Below, in pieces: positions 1-6,304 of a stretch of 6,304 bases of DNA. How positions within the stretch are numbered: the first letter of the stretch is position 1; each line of letters starts with the position of its first letter. Below the pieces are notes generated by a model. That model ran no database searches, was not told where the DNA came from, and saw nothing but the letters and a program-made list of their open reading frames with translations. Source of the stretch: Micrococcales bacterium (lineage in GTDB: Bacteria > Actinomycetota > Actinomycetes > S36-B12). The DNA lies in assembly GCA_002728915.1 (NCBI GenBank), contig PBWE01000033.1:1-6304 (forward strand). The letters run 5' to 3'. A program made the position numbers and the translations under genes.

Positions 1-170
1 ACGCCCGTCGGGTCAACGAGGTTTTGACGGGGGCCGCAACCGGCCACCCGGTGCCCCCCTTACCCGGCCAACGATTCGAGTACACCCCCCGGCGAGCCAC
101 GGTCACGACGGCCGAGGTGTCGTCGTCGCAGGCCATTGATGCCGACGCCGAGGAGGACCCCCATGGCTGA
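1..170 (+). CDS. nuoH: NADH-quinone oxidoreductase subunit H, C-terminal end (partial)
   Basis: This is the last 55 codons of a gene that begins left of the window. It reads from base 3 in frame and stops with TGA at 168-170. The piece is entirely hydrophilic. It starts [10 protein letters not shown], continues with [10 protein letters not shown] and ends in an acidic stretch ([10 protein letters not shown]). No membrane segment is left, so the family is assigned from two things: position directly before nuoI, and resemblance of the Pro-rich GHPVPPLPG stretch to the extended tails of actinobacterial NuoH, which run well past the roughly 325-residue E. coli protein. NuoH is the membrane subunit that forms much of the quinone-binding site where the two arms of complex I meet. 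Its stop codon lies 8 bases inside nuoI. The identification is an inference from context plus the tail motif, because the conserved core of the protein is outside the window. Confidence 0.82.
   Translation, partial: ARRVNEVLTGAATGHPVPPLPGQRFEYTPRRATVTTAEVSSSQAIDADAEEDPHG
151..156 (+). promoter_or_regulatory. Ribosome binding site of nuoI
   Basis: A perfect AGGAGG stands six bases before the ATG at 163. It decides the nuoI start against the in-frame TTG at 136 and ATG at 139, which have no comparable site. The hexamer lies inside the nuoH reading frame, where it falls within the acidic Glu-Glu-Asp codons, so it serves both genes. Confidence 0.85.
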
Positions 171-696
171 GATGCCGCAAGCCGTACGCGGGTTCGGGGT
201 AACGCTCACAATGATGTTTAAGAAGGTCGTCACCGAGCAGTATCCGGAGGACAAGCAATCGACTAAACCGCGCTTCCACGGTCGACACCAGTTGAACAGG
301 TGGGCGGACGGTCTTGAGAAGTGCGTCGGATGCGAACTATGCGCCTGGGCCTGCCCGGCCGATGCCATCTACGTAGAGGGCGCCGATAACACCGACGAGG
401 AGCGATTCTCGCCGGGGGAGCGGTACGGGCGCGTCTACCAAATCAACTACCTGCGCTGCATCTTCTGTGGCCTGTGCATCGAGGCTTGCCCGACGCGCGC
501 CCTGACGATGACCAATGAGTACGAACTCGCGGACAGCGATCGCGCCGATCTCATCTACGAGAAGGATCAACTCCTTGCGCCGCTGCTCCCCGGGATGGTC
601 CCGCCTCCGCATCCGATGGTTCCGGGCACCTCGGAGCAGGACTACTACGCCAACAAGGTGACTGGCTCCTCACCGGACCAGGGTGAAGCAGTGTGA
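163..696 (+). CDS. nuoI: NADH-quinone oxidoreductase subunit I (two [4Fe-4S] ferredoxin-type subunit)
   Basis: NuoI holds iron-sulfur clusters N6a and N6b, which relay electrons to N2 and on to the quinone. It sits at the base of the peripheral arm, on the cytoplasmic face. The 177-residue protein carries two complete ferredoxin motifs. [12 protein letters not shown] has Cys54, 57, 60 and 64; [12 protein letters not shown] has Cys99, 102, 105 and 109. All eight ligands are present. The N-terminal part (about residues 8-45) has the amphipathic start and [11 protein letters not shown] stretch typical of the family. After the second motif comes [20 protein letters not shown], followed by a Pro-rich tail (residues 140-155) as in actinobacterial homologues. 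The ATG at 163 was chosen because AGGAGG precedes it and because [12 protein letters not shown] is the usual actinobacterial start. It overlaps nuoH by 8 bases and nuoJ by 4 bases. Nothing suggests a defect. Confidence 0.97.
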   Translation: MAEMPQAVRGFGVTLTMMFKKVVTEQYPEDKQSTKPRFHGRHQLNRWADGLEKCVGCELCAWACPADAIYVEGADNTDEERFSPGERYGRVYQINYLRCIFCGLCIEACPTRALTMTNEYELADSDRADLIYEKDQLLAPLLPGMVPPPHPMVPGTSEQDYYANKVTGSSPDQGEAV

Positions 697-1487
697 ACGG
701 CGGAGCGGTCGGAACCGGGGAAGCGATCGTCTTCTGGGTCAGTGGCACCCTCGCGGTGATCGGTGCGCTCGGCATGGTGATCTCGAGAAAGGCCGTGCAC
801 AGCGCGCTGTTCATCGCCCTCACCATGATCAATCTGGCGATCCTCTACGTTGCGAATTCGGCTCCCTTCTTGGGAATGGTCCAGATCATCGTTTACACCG
901 GTGCCGTGATGATGCTGTTCCTCTTCGTCCTCATGGTGGTCGGAGTCGACTCCTCTGACTCGCTCATCGAGACCATCAAGGGCCAGCGGGTGGCTGCTTT
1001 TCTCCTCGGAGTCGGCTTCTCCATTCTGCTGATCGCAGGAATCGGCAACGGCTTGATGGAAACGTCCTCGACAGGACTCGACGCGGCCAATGCCGCCCAG
1101 GGCGGAAATGTGGAAGGGCTCGCGGCCCTGATGTTCGGTCCCTACCTGATCGCCTTCGAGGTGACCGCCGCGTTGCTGATCACCGCGGCTATGGGGGCCA
1201 TGATCCTCACGCACCGCGAAAGGTGGATGCCCAAACGAACGCAGCGAGAGTTGTCCCAAGAGCGTTTCGCATCGGGGGCGCACCCGGGGCAACTCCCCCC
1301 ACCGGGCGTCTACGCGCGGCACAACGCGGTTGACACACCCGCCCTCCTGCCGGACGGAAGCACGAGCGACATCAGTGTTCCGGAGCCCCTCAGGGTCCGT
1401 GACGATATCCGGGACGTTGATCCGGCCGAGATCGACGAAGTGCGTCAACTGTCTGCCGATACGTCCGTTGAGGATGACGGCCGATGA
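693..1487 (+). CDS. nuoJ: NADH-quinone oxidoreductase subunit J
   Basis: NuoJ is a membrane subunit (ND6 family) between the quinone site and the antiporter-like subunits. Its third helix is thought to switch shape during coupling. The 264-residue product has five hydrophobic segments at about 10-30, 34-54, 58-84, 99-119 and 148-172. The signature [19 protein letters not shown] covers residues 61-79, with the conserved Tyr68 and the Gly that gives the pi-bulge. Residues 173-264 form a polar tail rich in Pro, Asp, Glu and Arg with no membrane segment. E. coli NuoJ (about 184 residues) lacks this tail, whereas actinobacterial homologues commonly carry one. The start is GTG at 693, sharing GTGA with the nuoI stop. 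Only a weak AGGGTGA at 680-686 precedes it, so translation is probably coupled to nuoI. The tail's role is unknown. Confidence 0.96.
   Translation: MNGGAVGTGEAIVFWVSGTLAVIGALGMVISRKAVHSALFIALTMINLAILYVANSAPFLGMVQIIVYTGAVMMLFLFVLMVVGVDSSDSLIETIKGQRVAAFLLGVGFSILLIAGIGNGLMETSSTGLDAANAAQGGNVEGLAALMFGPYLIAFEVTAALLITAAMGAMILTHRERWMPKRTQRELSQERFASGAHPGQLPPPGVYARHNAVDTPALLPDGSTSDISVPEPLRVRDDIRDVDPAEIDEVRQLSADTSVEDDGR
1470..1474 (+). promoter_or_regulatory. Ribosome binding site of nuoK
   Basis: GAGGA lies nine bases before the ATG at 1484, inside the last codons of nuoJ. It supports the nuoK start together with the ATGA overlap. Confidence 0.65.
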
Positions 1488-1783
1488 ATCCGGCCAATTA
1501 CGTGCTGCTCTCCGCGCTGCTGTTCAGCATCGGTGCGATCGGGGTGCTCGTTCGTCGCAACGCGATCATCGTCTTCATGTCCGTGGAACTAATGCTCAAT
1601 GCCGCGAACCTTGCCTTCGTTGCGTTCGCTCGCATGAACGGAAATCTCGACGGCCAGGTCGTCGCGTTCTTCGTGATGGTCGTGGCTGCGGCCGAAGTAG
1701 TCGTGGGCTTGGCGATCATCGTGACCATCTTCCGCACCAGACGTTCCGCATCGATCGACGAACCCAATCTTCTGAAGTACTGA
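1484..1783 (+). CDS. nuoK: NADH-quinone oxidoreductase subunit K
   Basis: NuoK (ND4L family) is a small membrane subunit that forms part of the proton path between NuoJ and NuoN. The product is 99 residues, close to the usual length of about 100, with three hydrophobic helices at roughly 3-22, 28-50 and 57-82. The two membrane glutamates required for proton transfer in E. coli (Glu36 and Glu72) correspond to Glu35, in [15 protein letters not shown], and Glu71, in [13 protein letters not shown]. The short tail after the third helix ([16 protein letters not shown]) is polar. The ATG at 1484 overlaps the nuoJ stop as ATGA and has GAGGA upstream. The stop at 1781-1783 is followed by the only non-coding gap in the window. 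Both key residues are intact. Confidence 0.97.
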   Translation: MNPANYVLLSALLFSIGAIGVLVRRNAIIVFMSVELMLNAANLAFVAFARMNGNLDGQVVAFFVMVVAAAEVVVGLAIIVTIFRTRRSASIDEPNLLKY

Positions 1784-1806
1784 CGAAAAACGAATAGGAC
1801 GGATAC
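1784..1806 (+). promoter_or_regulatory. nuoK-nuoL spacer with nuoL ribosome binding site
   Basis: This 23-base spacer is the only sequence in the window not covered by a gene. Its first part is A-rich (CGAAAAACGAATA). AGGA at 1796-1799 lies seven bases before the GTG start of nuoL and is the likely ribosome binding site. No inverted repeat or T-run is present, so it is not a terminator. It is also too short to show a convincing promoter. Confidence 0.7.
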
Positions 1807-3702
1807 GTGACCGAGATAGTCCCCGCCGAGGGGATCTTCGCGCTGCTGTGGGTGATTATCGCCCTCCCGGCAGCCGGCGCGGCCATCCTGCTGTTCGCTG
1901 GTCGGCGCACCAATTCGTGGGGCCCGATACTCGGCGTGCTCACCGTCGTGGCGTCTGCCGTCATCAGCGTCTTGATGTTGCTCGCCCTGATGGAGCGTCC
2001 CGCCAAAGAGCGCACGGTCGTGCAGAACGTGTATGACTGGGTGTTCGTCGGCTCGTTCCAAGCCTCCTTCGCGCTGCAACTAGATCAGCTGTCGATGGTC
2101 TTCGTCTTGCTGATCACCATCGTCGGCGCGCTGATCCACATCTATTCGCTCGGCTACATGTCCCATGACCGGGATCGACGCAAGTTCTTCGGCTACCTGA
2201 ATCTGTTCGTCGCCGCGATGCTGGTGTTGGTGCTCGCCAATAACTACCTGCTGTTGTACGTCGGCTGGGAAGGCGTCGGGCTCGCGAGTTACCTGCTGAT
2301 CGGTTTCTGGCAACACAAGCCGAGTGCCGCGGCAGCAGCGAAGAAGGCGTTCGTGATCAACCGAGTAGGAGACGTCGGTCTTTCGCTAGCCATCATGCTC
2401 ATCTTCGTCACCTTCGGATCGATCACCTTCCAGGACGTCTTCGGGCAAGCAAGTGACGCGAGTGAGGGAACGCTGACGGCCATCGGCCTGTTGCTGCTCC
2501 TCGCCGCTGCCGGCAAGTCGGCCCAATTCCCCCTGCAGGCCTGGTTGTTGGATGCCATGGAAGGACCCACACCGGTGTCCGCACTCATCCACGCGGCCAC
2601 CATGGTCACCGCCGGTGTCTATTTGATCGCCCGCAGCAACGCTATCTACGACGCTGCAGCGTGGGCCGCGACGGCCGTTGTCGTTGTCGGACTGATCACG
2701 ATCTTCATGGGCGCGATCATCGGTTCGGCCAAGGACGACATCAAGAAGTCGCTGGCCGGATCCACGATGAGTCAGATCGGCTACATGGTGTTCGCCGCCG
2801 GTCTCGGCCCCATCGGTTACGTCTACGCGATCTTCCACCTCCTCACCCACGGTGTCTTCAAGGCCGGCCTCTTCCTCGGTGCCGGATCAGTCATGCACGG
2901 AATGAACGACAACGTGAACATGCGCCGCTACGGAGCGCTCCGGGGAGTCATGGGTGTCACTTTCGTGACGTTCATGGCCGGCTATCTCGCCATCATCGGC
3001 ATACCGCCGTTTGCGGGGTTCTGGTCGAAGGACGAGATCATCCACGCCGCGTTCGAGCGCAACTCGATTATCGGCGCTGCTGCCATCCTCGCTGCCGGCG
3101 TCACCGGCTTCTACATGACCCGGATGATCGCCATGACGTTCTTCGGCAAGAAGCGTTGGGAAGACGATGCTCACCCGCACGAGTCGCCCTCGGTGATGAC
3201 CATCCCCCTCGTATTGCTGGCACTCGGATCCGTCTTCCTCGGTATGGCCCTGCTGTTCTGGGGAGACATCAAGGATTGGCTCAAGCCGGTCGTGGGTTAC
3301 GAGTCGGTCCCCACCCCCTTGCCCACGTCCTTCTACATCGCTGTCACCCTGATCGTGGTCATCATCGGAGCCATCATCGGCTGGGTCATGTACGCCCGAA
3401 GGGATGTACCCATTGAGGCTCCGACGGGTAACGCTCTCACGCGCGCGGCACGTCAGGACCTCTACGGCGACGCCGTGAACGACGTGCTCGTCGTGCAACC
3501 CACCTACCGAGCAGCGGAGATGATCACCACCTTCGATAACAAGGCTGTCGACGGCTTCGTCAATTGGACCGGAACCTTCGTCGGTGACCTGGCTCGCCGC
3601 TTGCGGCGAAGCCAGAGCGGTTTCGCACGTTCCTACGCGTTGTCCATGGTGGGGGGCGCCCTCATCGTCGCCATCGCCCTCGTTTTGGTGGTGCTGTCAT
3701 GA
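1807..3702 (+). CDS. nuoL: NADH-quinone oxidoreductase subunit L
   Basis: NuoL (ND5 family) is the distal antiporter-like proton-pumping subunit and carries the long lateral helix that runs along the membrane arm. The product is 631 residues, close to the 613 of E. coli. Charged residues of the proton path are all visible: Glu155 in YVGWEGVGLASYLLIGFW, Arg186 and Asp189 in NRVGDVG, Lys237 in AAGKSAQFPLQAWL, His262 in IHAATMVTAGVYL, and Asp311 and Lys313 in KDDIKKSLAGSTMSQIGYM. They continue with His344 and His348 in FHLLTHGVFKAGLF, and Lys408 in GFWSKDEI. Residues around 550-590 (DLYGDAVNDVLVVQPTYRAA) match the lateral-helix region, and residues 612-630 form the last membrane helix. LAGSTMSQ in place of E. 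coli LAYSTMSQ fits actinobacteria. The start is GTG at 1807 with AGGA upstream. Its stop overlaps nuoM by ATGA. No damage was seen. Confidence 0.98.
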   Translation: MTEIVPAEGIFALLWVIIALPAAGAAILLFAGRRTNSWGPILGVLTVVASAVISVLMLLALMERPAKERTVVQNVYDWVFVGSFQASFALQLDQLSMVFVLLITIVGALIHIYSLGYMSHDRDRRKFFGYLNLFVAAMLVLVLANNYLLLYVGWEGVGLASYLLIGFWQHKPSAAAAAKKAFVINRVGDVGLSLAIMLIFVTFGSITFQDVFGQASDASEGTLTAIGLLLLLAAAGKSAQFPLQAWLLDAMEGPTPVSALIHAATMVTAGVYLIARSNAIYDAAAWAATAVVVVGLITIFMGAIIGSAKDDIKKSLAGSTMSQIGYMVFAAGLGPIGYVYAIFHLLTHGVFKAGLFLGAGSVMHGMNDNVNMRRYGALRGVMGVTFVTFMAGYLAIIGIPPFAGFWSKDEIIHAAFERNSIIGAAAILAAGVTGFYMTRMIAMTFFGKKRWEDDAHPHESPSVMTIPLVLLALGSVFLGMALLFWGDIKDWLKPVVGYESVPTPLPTSFYIAVTLIVVIIGAIIGWVMYARRDVPIEAPTGNALTRAARQDLYGDAVNDVLVVQPTYRAAEMITTFDNKAVDGFVNWTGTFVGDLARRLRRSQSGFARSYALSMVGGALIVAIALVLVVLS

Positions 3703-5246
3703 GCGCCTTCCCCTGGTTGACGACGCTCGGCCTGCTGCCCTTGATCGGCAGCATCGTGGTTGCCCTTCTTCCGAAGTCCAAGCCGACACTGGCCAAGCAG
3801 GTCTCGCTCGTGGTCTCCGGTGCCGTCTTGGCATTGACGATCGCGATGGCCTTGCAGTTCGACGGCGCATCCACGCAGCCCTTCCAATTTGTGGAGTCCT
3901 ACCCCTGGATCCCGTCGTTCGGCATCTCGTACTCGGTAGGAGTGGACGGGATAGGACTGGTGCTCATCGCGCTGGCCGCAACGTTGGTTCCCATCGTGAT
4001 CCTGGCGGGTTGGCGCGATATCGAAGGCGACCAAGAGTCCGAGGGTTCGGTCAAGGGTTACTTCGCGTTGATCTTGGCCCTCGAAGCATTGATGATCGGT
4101 GTCTTCGCTGCAACAGATGTCTTCTTGTTCTACGTCTTCTTCGAAGTGATGCTCATCCCTGTCTACTTCATGATCGGTCGCTACGGCGGTCCGCAAAGGT
4201 CCTACGCGGCAATCAAGTTCCTTCTCTACAGCCTGCTCGGCGGCCTGTTCATGTTGGCGTCGTTGATCGGCCTGTATGTGGTCTCCGCTCGTGAATTGGG
4301 GAGTGGAACTTTCGACTTCCTGTCCTTGGTGGGCTTGGAGATGGACCCCAACACGCAGAAGATGCTCTTCCTCGGCTTCTTCTTCGCGTTCGCGATCAAG
4401 GCCCCCCTGTGGCCGTTCCACACCTGGCTTCCGGACGCAGCAGCGCAATCCAAGCCCGGCACGTCGGTGCTACTGATCGGTGTTCTCGACAAGGTGGGAA
4501 CTTTCGGGATGATCCGCTACTGCTTGCCGATCTTCCCGGCAGCTAGTGAGTTCTACGCACCGGTCGTCATCGGTATGGCCTTGATCGGCATCTTCTACGG
4601 AGCGTACGTAGCCCTCACCGCCCAGGACATGCGGCGCTTGTTCGCCTACTCCTCTATGTCTCACTTCGGGTTCATCGCGCTTGGCATTTTCGTCTTCACG
4701 AGCTCGGGTCAATCGGGCTCGGTGGTCTACATGGTGGCGCACGGCCTCTCCACCGCCGCCCTGTTCCTGACCGCAGGCTTCTTGATGTCACGGCGCCGCG
4801 ACTCAGCTCTCATTGCCGATTACGGCGGTGTCAACAAGGTCGCCCCGGTGCTCGCGGGCTTCTTCCTCGTTGCGGCGCTGTCCTCACTGGCTCTTCCGGG
4901 TCTGGTGTCCTTCGTCGGCGAGTTCCTCGTCTTGCTGGGAGCCTTCGAGCGCTACCTATGGGTCGGCGCGTTGGGCACGCTGGGAATCGTGATCACGGCC
5001 GCGTATGTGCTGCGCTTGTATCAAAAGTTGATGACCGGGCCGGCGAATCCAAGCATCGAAGGCATGACCGACCTCAAGGGGCGGGAAATCACCGCGCTGG
5101 TGCCGATCGCTGCCCTAAGCATCACGCTCGGCCTGTACCCCGCGCCGTTGTTGAACGTGATCAACCCCGCCGTCGATTGGACGATGAACACCATCTCCGC
5201 TGTGGATCCAGAGCCAGTGGTTTCCAGTGACGGGAGCCAACCATGA
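3699..5246 (+). CDS. nuoM: NADH-quinone oxidoreductase subunit M
   Basis: NuoM (ND4 family) is the middle antiporter-like proton-pumping subunit of the membrane arm. The 515-residue product is near the 509 of E. coli. Key residues are present: Glu149 in FYVFFEVMLIPVYFMIGRYGG, Lys234 in FAIKAPLWPFHTWLPDA, Lys265 in GVLDKVGTFGMIRYC, His322 in AYSSMSHFGFIALG, His348 in MVAHGLSTAALFLTAGFL, and Glu408 in LVSFVGEFLVLLG. These correspond to E. coli Glu144, Lys234, Lys265 and Glu407 where those are known. After WLPDA the loop reads AAQSKPGTS, where E. coli has an AHTEAPTA-like stretch. Some divergence there is usual in actinobacteria. The tail from about 490 onward is polar. The ATG at 3699 shares ATGA with the nuoL stop. 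No strong ribosome site precedes it, so translation is probably coupled to nuoL. Confidence 0.98.
   Translation: MSAFPWLTTLGLLPLIGSIVVALLPKSKPTLAKQVSLVVSGAVLALTIAMALQFDGASTQPFQFVESYPWIPSFGISYSVGVDGIGLVLIALAATLVPIVILAGWRDIEGDQESEGSVKGYFALILALEALMIGVFAATDVFLFYVFFEVMLIPVYFMIGRYGGPQRSYAAIKFLLYSLLGGLFMLASLIGLYVVSARELGSGTFDFLSLVGLEMDPNTQKMLFLGFFFAFAIKAPLWPFHTWLPDAAAQSKPGTSVLLIGVLDKVGTFGMIRYCLPIFPAASEFYAPVVIGMALIGIFYGAYVALTAQDMRRLFAYSSMSHFGFIALGIFVFTSSGQSGSVVYMVAHGLSTAALFLTAGFLMSRRRDSALIADYGGVNKVAPVLAGFFLVAALSSLALPGLVSFVGEFLVLLGAFERYLWVGALGTLGIVITAAYVLRLYQKLMTGPANPSIEGMTDLKGREITALVPIAALSITLGLYPAPLLNVINPAVDWTMNTISAVDPEPVVSSDGSQP
5232..5236 (+). promoter_or_regulatory. Ribosome binding site of nuoN
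   Basis: GGGAG lies six bases before the ATG at 5243, inside the last codons of nuoM. With the ATGA overlap it supports the nuoN start. Confidence 0.6.
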
Positions 5247-6304
5247 ACTACTCGCCCCCGGCAATCGACTACGTAGCGATCGCTCCGATGATCGTGATCT
5301 TCGGAGCCGCCATCGTGTCGGTTCTGGTAGAGGCATTCACGCCACGGAGCGTGCGCCGATACCTGCAGCTGCTGATCGTGTTCGGTTCACTCATCGCCGC
5401 AGCGGCGTTGATCGTCATCAACGCATCCACCCGGGTGGTGACGGCCGGTCAAGCGATCGTGATCGATGGACCCGCGCTGGTTCTTCAAGGCGCCATCGTG
5501 ATCATCGCGCTCCTCGGGGCTGCACTGATGGCCGAACGCTCGATCGACTCGGTGGGCGATGCGTTTGCCTCTCGCGTCTCCTCGCTGCCAGGATCGGAAG
5601 AGGAGAAGCAGTTCACGCAGCGCGGCTACCTGCAAACCGAGGTCTGGCCCCTGACGCTTTTCGCTGTTCTTGGGATGATGCTTTTCGTCACCTCGAATGA
5701 CCTTCTCATCATGTTCATCGGCTTGGAGATCATGTCGCTCCCGCTCTACCTGATGACGGGCATGGCGCGCCGACGCCGATTGCTGAGTCAGGAGGCGGCG
5801 TTGAAGTACTTCCTGCTCGGCGCTTTCTCGTCAGCGTTCTTCCTCTACGGCGCCGCGCTGGTGTACGGCTACGCAGGATCCATCACCTTCCCGGAGATCG
5901 CTCAAACCGTCACCAGCAAGCCTGGTGAGTCGTTGGTCTTGATGATCGGGTTGGGCATGGTGCTCATCGGCTTGCTGTTCAAGGTGGGTGCGGTTCCGTT
6001 CCACCAATGGGTGCCGGACGTCTACCAGGGAGCACCGACTGCCGTAACCGGATTCATGGCGGCGACAGTAAAGATTGCCGCGTTTGGAGCACTGCTGCGG
6101 ATTCTCTACGTCGCCTTCGGAGGCGTGCGATGGGACTGGGAGCCGATTATCTGGATCATCGCCACCCTCACCATGCTGGTGGGGTCGATCCTCGCGGTCG
6201 TCCAGTCGGACATCAAGCGAATGCTCGCGTACTCATCCGTGGCCCAGGCCGGCTTCATCCTGATCGGTGTCGCCGCCGCATCGGCTGCCGGTATCGCCAG
6301 CACG
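5243..6304 (+). CDS. nuoN: NADH-quinone oxidoreductase subunit N (partial, 3' end missing)
   Basis: NuoN (ND2 family) is the antiporter-like subunit closest to the quinone site. The frame is open from ATG 5243 to the window edge, giving 354 codons; the full gene should need roughly 130-180 more. Hydrophobic segments begin at about residues 10, 40, 76, 133 and 152 and continue to the edge. Conserved elements include Glu162 in FIGLEIMSLPLYLM, then SQEAALKYFLLGAFSS with Lys188. Lys247 in LLFKVGAVPFHQWVPDVYQ and Lys277 in AATVKIAAFGALL match E. coli Lys217 and Lys247. SDIKRMLAYSSVAQAGFIL lies near the edge (residues 322-340). Residues 98-130 form a polar loop (MAERSIDSVGDAFASRV, then PGSEEEKQF) that is much longer than in E. 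coli and resembles actinobacterial NuoN. Its ATG overlaps the nuoM stop as ATGA, with GGGAG upstream. The last key lysine of the family lies beyond the edge. Confidence 0.97.
   Translation, partial: MNYSPPAIDYVAIAPMIVIFGAAIVSVLVEAFTPRSVRRYLQLLIVFGSLIAAAALIVINASTRVVTAGQAIVIDGPALVLQGAIVIIALLGAALMAERSIDSVGDAFASRVSSLPGSEEEKQFTQRGYLQTEVWPLTLFAVLGMMLFVTSNDLLIMFIGLEIMSLPLYLMTGMARRRRLLSQEAALKYFLLGAFSSAFFLYGAALVYGYAGSITFPEIAQTVTSKPGESLVLMIGLGMVLIGLLFKVGAVPFHQWVPDVYQGAPTAVTGFMAATVKIAAFGALLRILYVAFGGVRWDWEPIIWIIATLTMLVGSILAVVQSDIKRMLAYSSVAQAGFILIGVAAASAAGIAST

Noticed and set aside
136..162. Upstream starts for nuoI at TTG 136 and ATG 139
   Set aside because: No ribosome site precedes them, the extra nine residues do not resemble NuoI, and AGGAGG points to the ATG at 163.
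645..1448. Long open frame on the - strand opposite nuoJ (267 codons)
   Set aside because: Its product is rich in His, Arg, Asp and Glu with no recognisable domain, as expected from the antisense of a GC-rich membrane gene. The + strand has a clear NuoJ.
2661..3416. Second + strand frame inside nuoL (251 codons)
   Set aside because: Arg- and His-rich product without motifs, wholly inside the well-supported nuoL frame.
3584..4294. Second + strand frame across the nuoL-nuoM junction (236 codons)
   Set aside because: No domain, Arg-rich, and it conflicts with two clear genes.
3633..4448. Long open frame on the - strand opposite nuoM (271 codons)
   Set aside because: Low-complexity product full of Glu, Gln, His and Asp; it is a shadow of the nuoM coding frame.
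5227..5700. + strand frame inside the start of nuoN (157 codons)
   Set aside because: Arg- and Asp-rich nonsense-like product; the overlapping frame encodes NuoN with full motifs.
1807..6304. Sequence similarity between nuoL, nuoM and nuoN, which might look like internal duplication
   Set aside because: These are the three ancient antiporter-like paralogues found in nearly all bacterial complex I operons, not a recent repeat.
1..6304. Search for mobile elements, CRISPR repeats, tRNA or rRNA genes, terminators and a novel system
   Set aside because: The window is filled by tightly packed complex I genes, and I saw no repeat array, inverted-repeat ends, RNA gene fold or unexplained stretch. 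No undescribed system can be supported here.

Overview
The window is a continuous run of respiratory complex I genes, all on the + strand. In order they are: the 3' end of nuoH, then complete nuoI, nuoJ, nuoK, nuoL and nuoM, and the first 354 codons of nuoN, which runs off the right edge. This is the canonical bacterial nuoA-N gene order. I recognised every gene from its protein motifs. Apart from a 23-base gap between nuoK and nuoL, every base is coding.

The source looks like an actinobacterium (Actinomycetota). Base composition is about 60% G+C on the lines I counted, moderate for that phylum. Several protein traits resemble actinobacterial complex I as I remember it. These are a hydrophilic NuoH tail with a PVPPLPG stretch, a NuoI tail rich in Pro, NuoJ with a roughly 90-residue soluble C-terminal extension, and NuoL with LAGSTMSQIGYM where E. 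coli has LAYSTMSQIGYM. NuoM has DKVGTFGMIRYC, and NuoN has a long polar loop followed by ARRRRLLSQEAALKYF. I cannot name a genus or species.

Layout: 1-170 is the NuoH tail; 163-696 nuoI; 693-1487 nuoJ; 1484-1783 nuoK; 1807-3702 nuoL; 3699-5246 nuoM; 5243-6304 nuoN (partial). Four of the six junctions are 4-base stop/start overlaps (GTGA or ATGA). nuoH and nuoI overlap by 8 bases. Only nuoK-nuoL has a spacer. This packing implies one polycistronic transcript with translational coupling. No promoter or terminator was found.

Function: NuoI carries two [4Fe-4S] clusters (N6a, N6b) in the peripheral arm and passes electrons from NADH toward the quinone, probably menaquinone in this group. NuoH contributes to the quinone site. 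NuoJ and NuoK link the quinone site to the pump. NuoL, NuoM and NuoN are the three antiporter-like proton-pumping subunits of the membrane arm. The conserved charged residues of the proton path are present in every subunit, as far as the window shows them, so the complex looks functional. I see no mobile element, CRISPR array, RNA gene, frameshift or novel system; this is an ordinary housekeeping region.
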